NCBI GenBank assembly: GCA_964019335.1
Contig: OZ025732.1
Coordinates: 1-64,000 of the forward strand
Source: Diplonema japonicum
Lineage: Eukaryota > Euglenozoa > Diplonemea > Diplonemida > Diplonemidae
Direction: 5' to 3'
Length of the DNA stretch: 64,000 nucleotides
Below the pieces are notes generated by a model, which saw only the letters and a program-made list of their open reading frames with translations, was not told the DNA's origin and did not search any database. Position 1 is the first letter of the stretch; the number at the start of each line of letters is the position of its first letter. Position numbers and translations under genes: made by a program. Of the stretch, positions 39,489 through 49,266 are shown piece by piece.

Positions 39489-40418
39489 ATGAACGATATG
39501 ACAGTGTTCGTGAAGACGGGAGGTGGGGTTCACGATGTGGAAGTGTCGGGGAAGGAGACGGTGGGGAGCCTGTACAAGAAGGCGGGGTGTGCTGCTGGTT
39601 TACTCGAAGGCAGGTTCAAACTGGTTTGGGAGGGTGAGGTCCTTGACAGGAATGGGGGTGAAGAGCTTCAGCAACTTGCCCTCGTGGGGGGCTCCGTGGT
39701 CCATGTGGAGGAGAACAAGAGGAGAACCGTTCGTTTGGCAGAGCTGAAGGACGAGAACTCAGGAGTGGTTTCGGAGCTTGAGGGTCTTGTGTCAGCTGAT
39801 CCTGAGCTTGTTCTGGTGGTGGAGGTGGGGGACTCTCCAGCTGTCGAAGTCTTGTCCATGAGCAGCAGTGACCTTCCTTCTGGACTTCGGTTCCTTGTTG
39901 TCACCGACTCCACAGGCTGTGTTACTAGTACGGACAATGGTTTTCTTCGAGATTGCAACCACCTGACGTCTGTCTCTCTCATCCTCCCCAATGTTTCTAG
40001 CATTTATCATAATTTTTTAAGAGGGTGCAGAAATCTAGAAACCATCGACTTGAATTCGATGACCCATCTGTCTTCCATTGGTGATTCTGGCTTCTTGTAT
40101 GGGTGTAAAAAACTTGAAACCATCGACTTGAATTCAATGACCAATTTTTATCCCATTATTAATTCCATAAGTGGTGAATGGATGCGAAAAACTATCGTTT
40201 TGAGAGGAGGCACTGATAATCTTTGCTTGCTTTTGAAGCCTAAAGTGAACCCTACATCTCTTCCTAGACTGTCCATCATCCAAAGCAAGCAGGGACAAAC
40301 ACTTCGACACCCTGACGCTGAGACACATCCTTGTGGAGAACCCACGAAAAGCAATCCAATACCTCGAAGACACCGGGGACCTGCCCCCCTCCGCAACAAC
40401 TCCACAACAACCATCTAA
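39489..40418 (+). CDS. Ubiquitin-like/LRR protein, member H, fused to LINE-B tail
   Basis: Ubiquitin-like domain and linker are intact and nearly identical to members F and I. Only about one and a half repeats remain. The second is garbled (NFYPIINSISGEW), followed by a partial cap (IVLRGGTDNLCLLLKPKV). From about 40252 the ORF runs in a foreign frame through the LINE-B CCHC/3' region, adding about 55 residues rich in Pro/Thr/Ser. The native C-terminus is therefore replaced by LINE-derived sequence. The upstream block 39242-39488 equals that of member J. Confidence 0.75.
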   Translation: MNDMTVFVKTGGGVHDVEVSGKETVGSLYKKAGCAAGLLEGRFKLVWEGEVLDRNGGEELQQLALVGGSVVHVEENKRRTVRLAELKDENSGVVSELEGLVSADPELVLVVEVGDSPAVEVLSMSSSDLPSGLRFLVVTDSTGCVTSTDNGFLRDCNHLTSVSLILPNVSSIYHNFLRGCRNLETIDLNSMTHLSSIGDSGFLYGCKKLETIDLNSMTNFYPIINSISGEWMRKTIVLRGGTDNLCLLLKPKVNPTSLPRLSIIQSKQGQTLRHPDAETHPCGEPTKSNPIPRRHRGPAPLRNNSTTTI

Positions 40419-40619
40419 CCTGCCGAAGTAGCAAGCCAATCAGAAGGCGGCTGAGGCACATATGATTCATTCAGAATCCCGAGATCCCATCCCGGATCCC
40501 CAAGAGTGCACAATCCTGTTTCTCGCAGAAACAGAGAACATTTCAACCCCCCACAGACGAATCCGACGCAGCAGTGAAAATAAAAAGAAAGAAAGCCCCT
40601 GCACAAGTTTTTCCCCATT

Positions 40620-40651
<32 letters not shown>

Positions 40652-40808
40652 CCATTAGCCAACAGTGGAAAGAGAATACCCATGTCACAAAGGTGCTAGA
40701 ACAATAACACAGGCCGACACGAAAGCACGAACGTCTCAACACACTTCCCCGTTGGCTCCACACAGCCCAGATGGGTGGGGTCGGTCTGGCTAGACCAAGA
40801 GGAGGTGG

Positions 40809-40861
<53 letters not shown>

Positions 40862-41031
40862 GATACTGAGGTCCGGCACCCGCAGTAACCAAAAAAAAAG
40901 AAAAGTGTAAAGTAAGCCAAACAACCAGCAAAGCTTGTGGATGAGAACACCAGTACGGTCATGAGTACCCGGGCAACCGGGTGAGCGTCTCGTGGGTGCG
41001 GCCTTAGCAAGTCGAAAAGGAAGTGGAATTA

Positions 41032-41064
<33 letters not shown>

Positions 41065-41388
41065 ATCAAATGTGTTGTTCGCTGTTGACCTCCTCGTCGG
41101 TCATCACCGGTAGCGCTCGAGTGGAAGAACGTATTGCAGATGCTCAGGGTGACGGTGTCTCGAGACACTTCCAACCCACCTAGTGGGTGCGGCCTTAGCA
41201 AGTCGAAAAGGAAGTGGAATTTAAAAAAAAAAAGAAAAGTAGCAGTAGGCGGCAGAGGCACTTATGATTTAATCAGAATCCCGAGATCCCATCCCTGATC
41301 CCCAGGAGTGCACAATCCTGTTTCTCGCGGAAACAGAGAACCAGCCCCCCACCACAGCAGCCGGACGCAGCAGTGTGAAAAAAAGAGT
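40252..41388 (+). repeat. Stack of retroposon tails with poly(A) runs
   Basis: In order: LINE-B 3' end (40252-40430), T2 (40470-40590), poly(A) at 40621-40650, a T1 variant with GTGGAATTT and poly(A) at about 40815-40845, T3 (40860-40900), T1 (40911-41062), T1 part (41090-41235) and T2 (41260-41385). All are in the same orientation, as if later insertions targeted earlier poly(A) tails. Confidence 0.75.
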
Positions 41389-41932
41389 TTTATATAACTC
41401 CAGTCAGATTTTCAAGGGTGGGAGTGAATATAATATTTCGCATTATTTCACGCTTCACTTTATTTTCATTGCAGATTTCAGACTTGTTTTAGGAAGAAAA
41501 CAGGGGCAGAAATGAAAATTACTTTATGAGTGAATATAAAGTACTTTATATTCACGCTTGCCCTATTTTCACTGCACAGCAAGGGGTCGGGGGCGCAAAC
41601 ACGGAAAAGAAATCACCTAAGTGGTTACCACACAGGCCTCTTGTTTTGGAAACCCTGGTTCGAATCTGGGAATCTCACTTTTTACGTCACTCAAGGATCT
41701 GGTCGCCTATCTCAACAGAAGGGGAGAGAGGTGGGCTTGGCAAGCCAGCAGCGGTGACAGCTGCTAGTGGGGCAACCTCAGCAACCCAGGCAGCAGCCTC
41801 ACAGGTCCAGACCGAGGTCCTGTCAGCACTCATGGATGCACAGCCCACACCACACAGGATATGCCTTGACAATCAATATCAACCATAAGCACCCCCAGTA
41901 AAATTTTAACTTGTAACTTGTAACCTGTAATA
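41388..41932. other. Foldback-element ends, perfect palindrome, tRNA-like head
   Basis: 41388-41430 is the inverted counterpart of the terminus at 21239. 41530-41555 is a perfect 26-nt palindrome centred on AGTACT. 41610-41675 has a B box (GGTTCGAATCT) and an A-box-like AAGTGGTTAC, related to the tRNA-like head at 8119. No supported protein. Confidence 0.6.
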
Positions 41933-42228
41933 CCCCACCCTTTCAAATCTGACTGACGTTAAATAAAACAACGGATTTAGTGAAAATAGATCCGATTTTC
42001 ACTTGTGGTGGCATGTTTAACTCGTTGATGTTACTTCACTCGCTTCGCTCGTGAAGTAGACATTCATGACTGCACTCGCTTCGCTCGTGAAGTCATATAC
42101 CCACTCGTTAAACCACTGCCACCACGCGTGAAAATCATACGATCTTATTTTCACTAAATAAATAGTTATTATTTTTGTTTTTATTTTTATATAACTCGAG
42201 CAGGGTTTTCAAGGGTGGGAGTGAAAAT
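41933..42228. mobile_element. Foldback/MITE-like element
   Basis: The two halves are imperfect inverted repeats: CCCACCCTTTCAAATCTGAC on the left against the complement of GGTTTTCAAGGGTGGGAG on the right, ATTTTCACTTGTGGTGGCA against TGCCACCACGCGTGAAAAT, and TTTAGTGAAAATA on both arms. The centre holds two copies of CACTCGCTTCGCTCGTGAAG, each a hairpin. It has no ORF, consistent with a non-autonomous foldback transposon. Confidence 0.7.
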
Positions 42229-42273
42229 AAGATTTTACTTTATGTTGTGGAAAAAAATGTACCCTGTACAGGA

Positions 42274-42278
<5 letters not shown>

Positions 42279-42323
<45 letters not shown>

Positions 42324-42740
42324 AAAAAGGGAATAAAAATGAGAAAGAATGAAAAAAAAAAAAAACCTCTTTTCTTCATCCTCTTTTCTTCATCCTCTTT
42401 TCTTCCCCTTCCCCCAGAGCTGTTTTGTGGTTTTATCTCTTTTTTATTTCTTCCCTTTTCTTTTATGAAGAGTATTATTATTGTGTTCCTGTGAGTTTAC
42501 CTTCAAGGCAAGTACAGGAAGAAGAAGTAACAAAAAAAAGGGAGGAATGCTGTGAGCGGAGAAGAACAAAAGCACTAACGAAACCACCCTCCTCAGCAAC
42601 GTCGGGTGCTCACTCCCAAAAATCAAAGATGGCTGCATTGAAGGGTGCCTCTCGCCTGATAGCCTGGAGGAGTTGCGAGATTTGTCCAAAGCTGAGAGAT
42701 CCCCTCTCCTTTCTTCTAGGGGCCTGCTCGTGCGGAGTTT
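42279..42740 (+). repeat. Poly(A) run and R1 fragment
   Basis: A run of about 40 A (42279-42318) is followed by (TCTTTTCTTCATCC)n and an R1 fragment (42420-42590, TTTTATGAAGAGTATTATT to GAAGAACAAAAGCACTAACG). 42590-42740 shows nothing recognisable. Confidence 0.6.
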
Positions 42741-43010
42741 GTATGTGCCGCCCCGGGGCATCCTCTGCTCAACCCGGCGGACGTGGGAGGCCCTTCTTCG
42801 GAAGGTGCCAGTCGCTTGATCAGTGCCATCGAATGCGCGCTATATTTTATAAGTACATATAACAATCGATCGAAAGAAGAAGAACGCATACCAAGGAGTT
42901 TGCATGTGACATCGACTTTCTATTTCTTCGTTTGTAAGATCACTTTCAAAGACAGGGCTTGAGAGAGAAACAGAACAGAAACATAACAACAACAAAAGAG
43001 AAGAAAAGAA

Positions 43011-44093
43011 ATGAACGATATGACAGTGTTCGTGAAGACGGGAGGTGGGGTTCACGATGTGGAAGTGTCGGGGAAGGAGACGGTGGGGAGCCTGTACAAG
43101 AAGGCGGGGTGTGCTGCTGGTTTACTCGAAGGCAGGTTCAAACTGGTTTGGGAGGGTGAGGTCCTTGACAGGAATGGGGGTGAAGAGCTTCATTCACTTG
43201 CCCTCGTGGAGGGCTCCGTGGTCCATGTGGAGGAGAACAAGAGGAGAACCGTTCGTCTGGCAGAGCTGAAGGACGAGAACTCAGGAGTGGTTTCGGAGCT
43301 TGAGGGTCTTGTGTCAGCTGACCCTGAGCTTGTTCTGGTGGTGGAGGTGGGGGACTCTCCAGCTGTCGAAGTCTTGTCCATGAGCAGCAGTAACCTTCCT
43401 TCTGGACTTCGGTTCCTTGTTGTCACCGACTCCACAGGCTGTGTTACAAGTATAGACAATGGTTTTCTTCGGGCTTGCCACCACCTGACGTCTGTCTCTC
43501 TCATCCTCCCCAATGTTTCTACCATTCGTAATTACTTTTTAAGCGACTGCAGAAATCTAGAAACCATTGACTTGAATGTGATGACCAATCTTTCTTCTAT
43601 TGGTGATTATTTCTTGTCAGACTGCAACAAGTTAGAAACCATCGACTTGAATGCGATGACCAATCTTTCTTCCATTGGTGATTACTTCTTGTCATGGTGC
43701 GAAAAACTTGAAACCATCAACCTGAATGCGATGACCAATCTTTCTTCTATTGGTGATTACTTTTTGTGTGCGTGCCCTAGACTGAAAACCATCAACTTGA
43801 ATGCGATGACCAATCTGTCTTCCATTGGTGATTTCTTCTTGTCATGGTGCGGAAAATTTGAAACCATTGACTTGAATGCGATGACCAATCTTTCTTCTAT
43901 TGGTGATGACTTCTTGTTTGGGTGCAACAAGTTAGAAACCATCGTTTTGAGAGGAGGCACTGATACTTTTCAGTGGCTTTTAAAGGCTAAGGTGCCACCA
44001 GGGGTAAGTTTTTCAGATGACACCCCAACCCCTGCACCTCGTGCCGAAAAGGAGGAAGACTTATCGAAGCTGCTTCTTATTAAACAAGACTGA
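43011..44093 (+). CDS. Ubiquitin-like/LRR protein, member I (5 repeats)
   Basis: Class-2 start MNDMTVFVKTGGG. The ubiquitin-like domain, linker (EVLSMSSSNLPSGLRF), five repeats and the cap (ETIVLRGGTDTFQWLLKAKVPPGVSF) are all intact. The end reads GVSFSDDTPTPAPRAEKEEDLSKLLLIKQD and TGA, longer than other caps. The GTAAGTTTTTCAG within the cap looks like a splice donor joined to an acceptor, so the true end may differ. The upstream block matches member E. Confidence 0.9.
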   Translation: MNDMTVFVKTGGGVHDVEVSGKETVGSLYKKAGCAAGLLEGRFKLVWEGEVLDRNGGEELHSLALVEGSVVHVEENKRRTVRLAELKDENSGVVSELEGLVSADPELVLVVEVGDSPAVEVLSMSSSNLPSGLRFLVVTDSTGCVTSIDNGFLRACHHLTSVSLILPNVSTIRNYFLSDCRNLETIDLNVMTNLSSIGDYFLSDCNKLETIDLNAMTNLSSIGDYFLSWCEKLETINLNAMTNLSSIGDYFLCACPRLKTINLNAMTNLSSIGDFFLSWCGKFETIDLNAMTNLSSIGDDFLFGCNKLETIVLRGGTDTFQWLLKAKVPPGVSFSDDTPTPAPRAEKEEDLSKLLLIKQD

Positions 44094-44137
44094 GATCTAC
44101 TGTGAAAATAAAGTGAAGCGTGAAATAAAGTGAAATA

Positions 44138-44994
44138 TACCGCACCCTCCTTTTTTTTTATTCGACTCTCTGTTTTCGTATGCAGTATTTATCATTCTTC
44201 ACCGACGCGTCTGAACCAGCACTTCCTGGCGAACAGGCCGTCTTTTCTCTTTTCCTTTCTCACTTCGTTCCGTTATTTTCATTATTCTTTCCGGCGATAG
44301 ACTGATACGGGCCATGGAAGCAACCTCTGCTTAATTCTTGGTACGTGGGAGGCTCCTCTTGAGGATGTCAGTCACCGGTCTCTATTACAACGAATCGCAG
44401 TGGTCGACTGTCCTGCATTCCTACAACTAGGAACAATCGGAAACAACCCTACACAATGTAGGAGTGCCGGCCCGGCGTGCTACGAGGGCGATAGGCTATG
44501 CAAGGTTTCACAGACCTCGCACCCTATTATTTAGTTTCCACCCTTTCCATTTTCTTTCCAATTTTAAACTTGTTATTACCCTTTCTGTTTTTCCCTTTTC
44601 CTACATGTTTTCGGTCCCGGGTATGACGTTAAACTGCGTCCGCCGACGCGTCTGAACCAGCACTTCCTGGCGACCAGGCCGTCTTTTCTCTTTTCCTTCT
44701 TCACTTCGTTCCGTTATTTTCATCATTCTTTCCGGCGATAGACTGATACGGGCCATGGAAGCAACCTCTGCTTAATTCCTGGTACGTGGGAGGCTCCTCT
44801 TGAGGATGTCAGTCACCTTTTTCCCTTTATATTCGACTCTCTGTTTTCGTATGCAGTATTTATTCTTTTCCACCCCTTTTTATCTATTTCTCCGCTTTTT
44901 TACCCTAATTTAAAATCATTTCAGTCACCTTTATCCTTTTTTATTCGACTCTCTGTTTTCGTATGCAGTATTTATTCTTTTCCACCCCTTTTTA
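44138..44994 (+). mobile_element. PLE-J 3' tails in tandem
   Basis: 44155-44375 is the later part of one 3' UTR (out of order, starting at CGACTCTCTGTTTTCGTATG). 44376-44934 is a second tail with 12 last codons of the ORF, the hairpin block and the ACTGA...TCAGT block. 44935-44994 is a partial terminal unit. It runs directly into the truncated copy at 44995. Head-to-tail tails joined to truncated copies are typical of Penelope-like insertions. Confidence 0.75.
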
Positions 44995-47806
44995 ATCCTC
45001 TGCATCCCAGACGATGTGTGGGCCAGGACAACCCCAGGCAGGAAACACAACACACGTGTTCTAGACCCTGAGGCTGAGTTTCGCCAGTTTGAGCCGGTCA
45101 TCACCCCGGCGGGACCCCAGGTAAGCGACTCGAGCGCGCGAAAGACTGAGACCGCTCTCAACACCCCGGAAGATCGCACCCTCCTAACTTATGTCACCCT
45201 AGCTGCAGCTATAGCTACATATGCCGCACGCACCCGACGGCTCGACACAGGAGTCGCCGCATCAGGTGTGGACGCACACACCGCTCACTTCGGGCGGCCC
45301 GTCGCCACCGCCATCGTAGCCCTAGCTGCCGCCGTGGCCGCGCGAGCCGTGCACACCGGATGCTCTGTCACCACCACGTCTACGGCAAGCCAGACTAACG
45401 TGATCGGCATTGTCCCGCTCTTCCTGAAGGTCTCGAGTCTGCACAAGTCTACACCACAGACAGCAGTCGCAACCTGTCAGACGGACCGTGTCACAGCACC
45501 TGTACTGTTCTCGATATCATCGACGCTCCAGACGGATCCTCCCAGCAGTAGACTGCCCCCGATGGACGCCGGACTGGGGTCGCCCTCGGCCGCGGCGGTC
45601 AGACTTACGAAGTCTGTCGAAATTCCGACGCCCCGCGCGACCCTGTCGAGGCGGCTGGTTACTGAGCCTCGGTTGACACCATGCCTTCCACCGCCAACGG
45701 ACGTGTCATCCACCCAGCTCGCGGCCTGCACTCAGTCCACCCGTCGGGACACCGGACACGGGAGTGACACACCGATGCCGTCGTCTACCATGGGACACGC
45801 GACACTCCAACCAGTGGTCGGCTCCCAGATTGTGACAACGTCGGCTGTGGAGTCATCGCTCGCCCGAGCCGTGACAACGCCCGTTCTGGCAGACGCCCCC
45901 CTCGGCGCCCGCCAGGTACAGCTCACTCCTTGCATCCAGTCCGTCCATGAGAACATCGGACTCGGGATGGATACGCCGATGGCTCCCGCCATGGGACACG
46001 CGACGCTTCAACCGGTGGTCAACGCCCAGAGAGACACGACGCTGACCCTGGAGCCGCCCGTGGCCCGAGCCGAGGCAGACGCTCCCCTAGACCCTCACCA
46101 GGCGGATGGTGGTTTAGAAATGATCGACCTCACGCAGGACTCCCCGGACAGACCCTCGCGCAAGAAGAAGCACGACGGCACTGCTTACGAGCACGAAAGC
46201 CGTCGTGGTAAGAGTTCCTCCACAGGCGATGGGGATCTTCTCATCCTGCGCGAGCAGTCACAGGGTTTTGATCAGGAAGCCCTCAACCGAAGGGCCCTCC
46301 AGAGACGGATGGATCGATACCTCAGTCTCTTGGTCTACTTCCGGCGACACCCGGAGCTCTTGGACGAACACCAGCGTCAGCTCCTGTCGGTCGGTCCCCT
46401 CCCGATGCACCTGGACACCTCTCCACATCAACTGCTGCTCGAGGCCCGTGACACGGATAGAACTGCCGACCAACAGGCAACCGTCGCCAACCAGGAACAG
46501 CTTCTTCTGATTGCGCACAAGGCGTTGCCTACCACCGAACGTCTTCGGTTGTCTCACGAATGGCACTCGGGGCTGAACACCGCGGTACAGCAACAGTGGT
46601 GGTCGGAGTTCTTCGCCCAAGGCGGCTGGAAACACCCACTCTTCGGTTCCGAGGCCCCAAGAGGTGACGAGACTAGGACTCCAGGGAGGACCCCTCTCCT
46701 GCTCACCTACAACGGGCAGAGGAACAAACGCCCGGAACCCGAAGACGGCCCCGCCCTTCCCGCGGCCAAACGGGATCTCGCCGCGACGAGGCCGAACACC
46801 AGAGTCACTGGACTTGTCGCCCTTAAGAGGCTCACCAGGGAAGCAGACGTCGACGGCCCTGAGGACCTGGATGAGCTTCGACACCTGGGCTTCCTTTCCC
46901 AGGGCGCGGCCGTCTTTGACCTCAGCTGCATGTCCAGGGCTTGCACACACTTCCTGGGTGAGACCCCCATGATCACGGTCCCCCTCGACACACGCGTCGC
47001 GATCCCGTGTCTGCTGGTCTGTTATGACTCGACGTGGCTCTACGCTTCCCGCCAGGAACAGGGCTTTCGGTTGCAGACCCAAGGGTTCAAGGACAAGTCG
47101 TATCCGACTGTGGCAGCCCTACTCGCTGACTTCGTGGGGGCAGGGACCCTCTACTACAGCGAGTCACAGTGGTCGACTGTGCTGAACTCCTACAACTAGG
47201 AACTACTGGAGACGACCCTACGCAATGTAGGAGTGCCGGCCCGGCGTGCTACGAGGGCGATAGGCTATGCAGGGTCTCACAGACCTCGCACCCTATGATT
47301 TTAGTTTCCACCTTTTCCTTTTCCACTTCTTGTCTTTTAACTTCCCTTCTGCTTTCCCAACATGGTTTCCGTCCCGGGTATGACGTTAAACTGCGTCCGC
47401 CGACGCATTTGGGTCAACATTCTCTGATGACCAAGCCGTCTTTTTCCGTTTCTTCTCCCCTTCTCTTTGTTATGTTATTTTCATTATTCTTTCTGGCGAT
47501 AGACTGATACGGGCCATGGAAGCAACCTCTGCTTAATTCCTGGTACGTGGGAGGCTCCTCTTGAGGATGTCAGTCACCTTTTCCCTTTTTTACTCGACTC
47601 TCTGTTTTCGTATGCAGTATTTATTCTTTCCCACCCCTTTTTATCTATTTCTTCGCTTCTTCATCCTAACTTAAAACCATTTCAGTCACCTTTTTCCCTT
47701 TATATTCGACTCTCTGTTTTCGTATGCAGTATTTATTCTTTTCCACCCCTTTTTAATTTTATTTTCTCGCTTCTTTATTCTAACTTACAATCATTTCAGT
47801 CACCTA
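44995..47806 (+). mobile_element. PLE-J copy 3, 5'-truncated
   Basis: It begins inside the Josephin-like domain (homology starts at ATCCTCTGCATCCC, 44995) and continues through the ORF and the 3' UTR. The 3' end carries two or more terminal units, each starting TCACC and ending TTTCAG (ends at about 47685 and 47800). Identical to 57800-60611 where compared. Confidence 0.85.
45016..47199 (+). CDS. PLE-J copy 3 C-terminal ORF
   Basis: The ORF is 727 codons in phase with the full polyprotein, but the Josephin catalytic Cys, His and Asn are lost by truncation; the ATG is internal. It retains the disordered region with TPMPS-MGHATLQP repeats, MIDLTQDSPD followed by RPSRKKKH (SIM-like plus basic patch), the helical block (LLQR/YLSLLVYFRRHPELLDEH) and the C-terminal domain ending WSTVLNSYN. 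It could yield a protein lacking all enzyme domains, but is more likely a dead copy. Confidence 0.7.
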   Translation: MWARTTPGRKHNTRVLDPEAEFRQFEPVITPAGPQVSDSSARKTETALNTPEDRTLLTYVTLAAAIATYAARTRRLDTGVAASGVDAHTAHFGRPVATAIVALAAAVAARAVHTGCSVTTTSTASQTNVIGIVPLFLKVSSLHKSTPQTAVATCQTDRVTAPVLFSISSTLQTDPPSSRLPPMDAGLGSPSAAAVRLTKSVEIPTPRATLSRRLVTEPRLTPCLPPPTDVSSTQLAACTQSTRRDTGHGSDTPMPSSTMGHATLQPVVGSQIVTTSAVESSLARAVTTPVLADAPLGARQVQLTPCIQSVHENIGLGMDTPMAPAMGHATLQPVVNAQRDTTLTLEPPVARAEADAPLDPHQADGGLEMIDLTQDSPDRPSRKKKHDGTAYEHESRRGKSSSTGDGDLLILREQSQGFDQEALNRRALQRRMDRYLSLLVYFRRHPELLDEHQRQLLSVGPLPMHLDTSPHQLLLEARDTDRTADQQATVANQEQLLLIAHKALPTTERLRLSHEWHSGLNTAVQQQWWSEFFAQGGWKHPLFGSEAPRGDETRTPGRTPLLLTYNGQRNKRPEPEDGPALPAAKRDLAATRPNTRVTGLVALKRLTREADVDGPEDLDELRHLGFLSQGAAVFDLSCMSRACTHFLGETPMITVPLDTRVAIPCLLVCYDSTWLYASRQEQGFRLQTQGFKDKSYPTVAALLADFVGAGTLYYSESQWSTVLNSYN

Positions 47807-47867
47807 TACTTGTTTTTTCCACTATCATTACATTTGTATTTTATTTCCCCTTTTCCCCTTCTGCAGT

Positions 47868-48362
47868 GGCTCCTCCGATGAATGGTAGGAATGCACCAGT
47901 GCCCTGATAAAAGGGTGGGGAGCCGCAGCGAATGTGAGATATGATGTTGGCTGTGGTTTTATGTTTTTTTTTTCTTTTTTTCACTTTCTTTTATGAAAAG
48001 AAATATTATTGTGTGCAAGTACAGGAAGCATGATAAAAATAAAAATTCGAACAAAAAATAAAATAAAATAGGAGGAATGCTGCAAGTGGAGAAGAACAAA
48101 ACAAAAGCACTCGGGAAGCCCTGGCAAGGACGGCTTGCATATAACGACGAAACACTGAAAGCAGCTGGGGACAAAGCGAGGGATGGATGACCACACGTAG
48201 CGCAACCTCAGGGGGGCTCAGCGTGCAGGCCTCTTTGGATGACAGCGACCGACGACGATGAGGCCTCGGCCCCACCACCCTGCCCTTCGGGCTGCACTGG
48301 GGTGTTTCTCAATTGCTTCTGGCAAACCTACTCAAAGCACTACTCCCTCACAGCACCCTAAG
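47868..48362 (+). repeat. R1 repeat copy
   Basis: It starts after CCCCTTCTGCAG, with TGGCTCCTCCGATGAATGG, and runs to CTCCCTCACAGCACCCTAAG. Directly before it are the PLE-J terminal units. Confidence 0.75.
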
Positions 48363-48835
48363 ATGAACAAACAGCAACACCAGCAACAAAACCTACTGGA
48401 GTGGCAACAGAAACAAGAGAAGCAAGCAGAGGCGTGGCAACAAGAACAAGAACGAAGACAAGGAGTGCAGCAACGGCTCTGGCAGAAACAACAGACACTG
48501 TGGCAGGAACAGCAACAACACAGCTGGCAAGAACAACAGGAGGGAATACAACAAAGAAATTGGCAAAAAATACAAAAAGAGCAATGGACCAACGGAATGA
48601 ACAAATGAAAACACAGCAGCTACGTCAACAGGAGATGGAAGAGCGGATGATTAGACTGCTGATAACGCTAGAAGTCGAGAAGCCTCAGCCAATCCCTCCA
48701 GTGATACCACAGATCAACCCAAAAACGAGCATGGAACAACCAAAGCAAGTGACAAAACTGCCCCCAACCTATAACAAAAAATCGACGGAGGCAGAGGTGA
48801 GGAGGAAAGTGACGCCAGATAGATGGATGTCTTAG
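48363..48835 (+). pseudogene. Gln-rich coiled-coil ORF in two frames
   Basis: The first frame (48363-48608) reads MNKQQHQQQNLLEWQQ and continues as Gln/Trp/Glu-rich heptads. From 48584 a second frame continues in the same style (DQRNEQMKTQQLRQQEMEER), then LLITLEVEKPQPIPPVIP and KLPPTYNKKSTEAEVRRK. A single-base indel near 48585 would join them. The composition suggests an ORF1/gag-type protein of a retroelement. A 41-nt poly(A) at 48854-48894 follows shortly after. Confidence 0.5.
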
Positions 48836-48849
48836 TCCCTGATGAAACC

Positions 48850-48894
<45 letters not shown>

Positions 48895-48896
<2 letters not shown>

Positions 48897-49266
48897 CCGC
48901 AAAAAAATGATATCTGCAAATGCAGCTCATCCAAAACCACCTCATATATTATTGTAGTCATTAATAACTAACAATTCTTAAGCTACAGTTTCTGTACTTT
49001 ATTAGCTGGGTGGGACACAAACGACAAAAAAAATGAGCGGGCAACAGGCACAAGAGATGGCAACGGCAGCAGCGCAGACGTGTCCCGGGGATACCTCCAC
49101 GGGGTCAGTGACAGCAGCACCAAGGGGGACACGAAGGACCCCAAGAGTGTACAAAAAGAAAAAAAGTGTAAAGTGCCAAACAACCAGCTTGTGGAATGAG
49201 AACACCAGTACGGTCATGAGTACCCGGGCAACCGGGTGAGCGTCTCGAGACAAAAAATATAAGAAA
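48895..49266 (+). other. Retroposon remains
   Basis: A short ORF (49033-49239, MSGQQAQEMATAAAQTC) shows no family. 49165-49250 is the head of a T1 retroposon without its tail. Confidence 0.45.

Noticed and set aside
47868-47935. Twister ribozyme in R1 (CCCTGATAAAAGGG next to GGGGAGCC)
   Set aside because: The 3' part resembles the twister core, but there is no UAA cleavage segment and no room for P4 between the inner stem strands.
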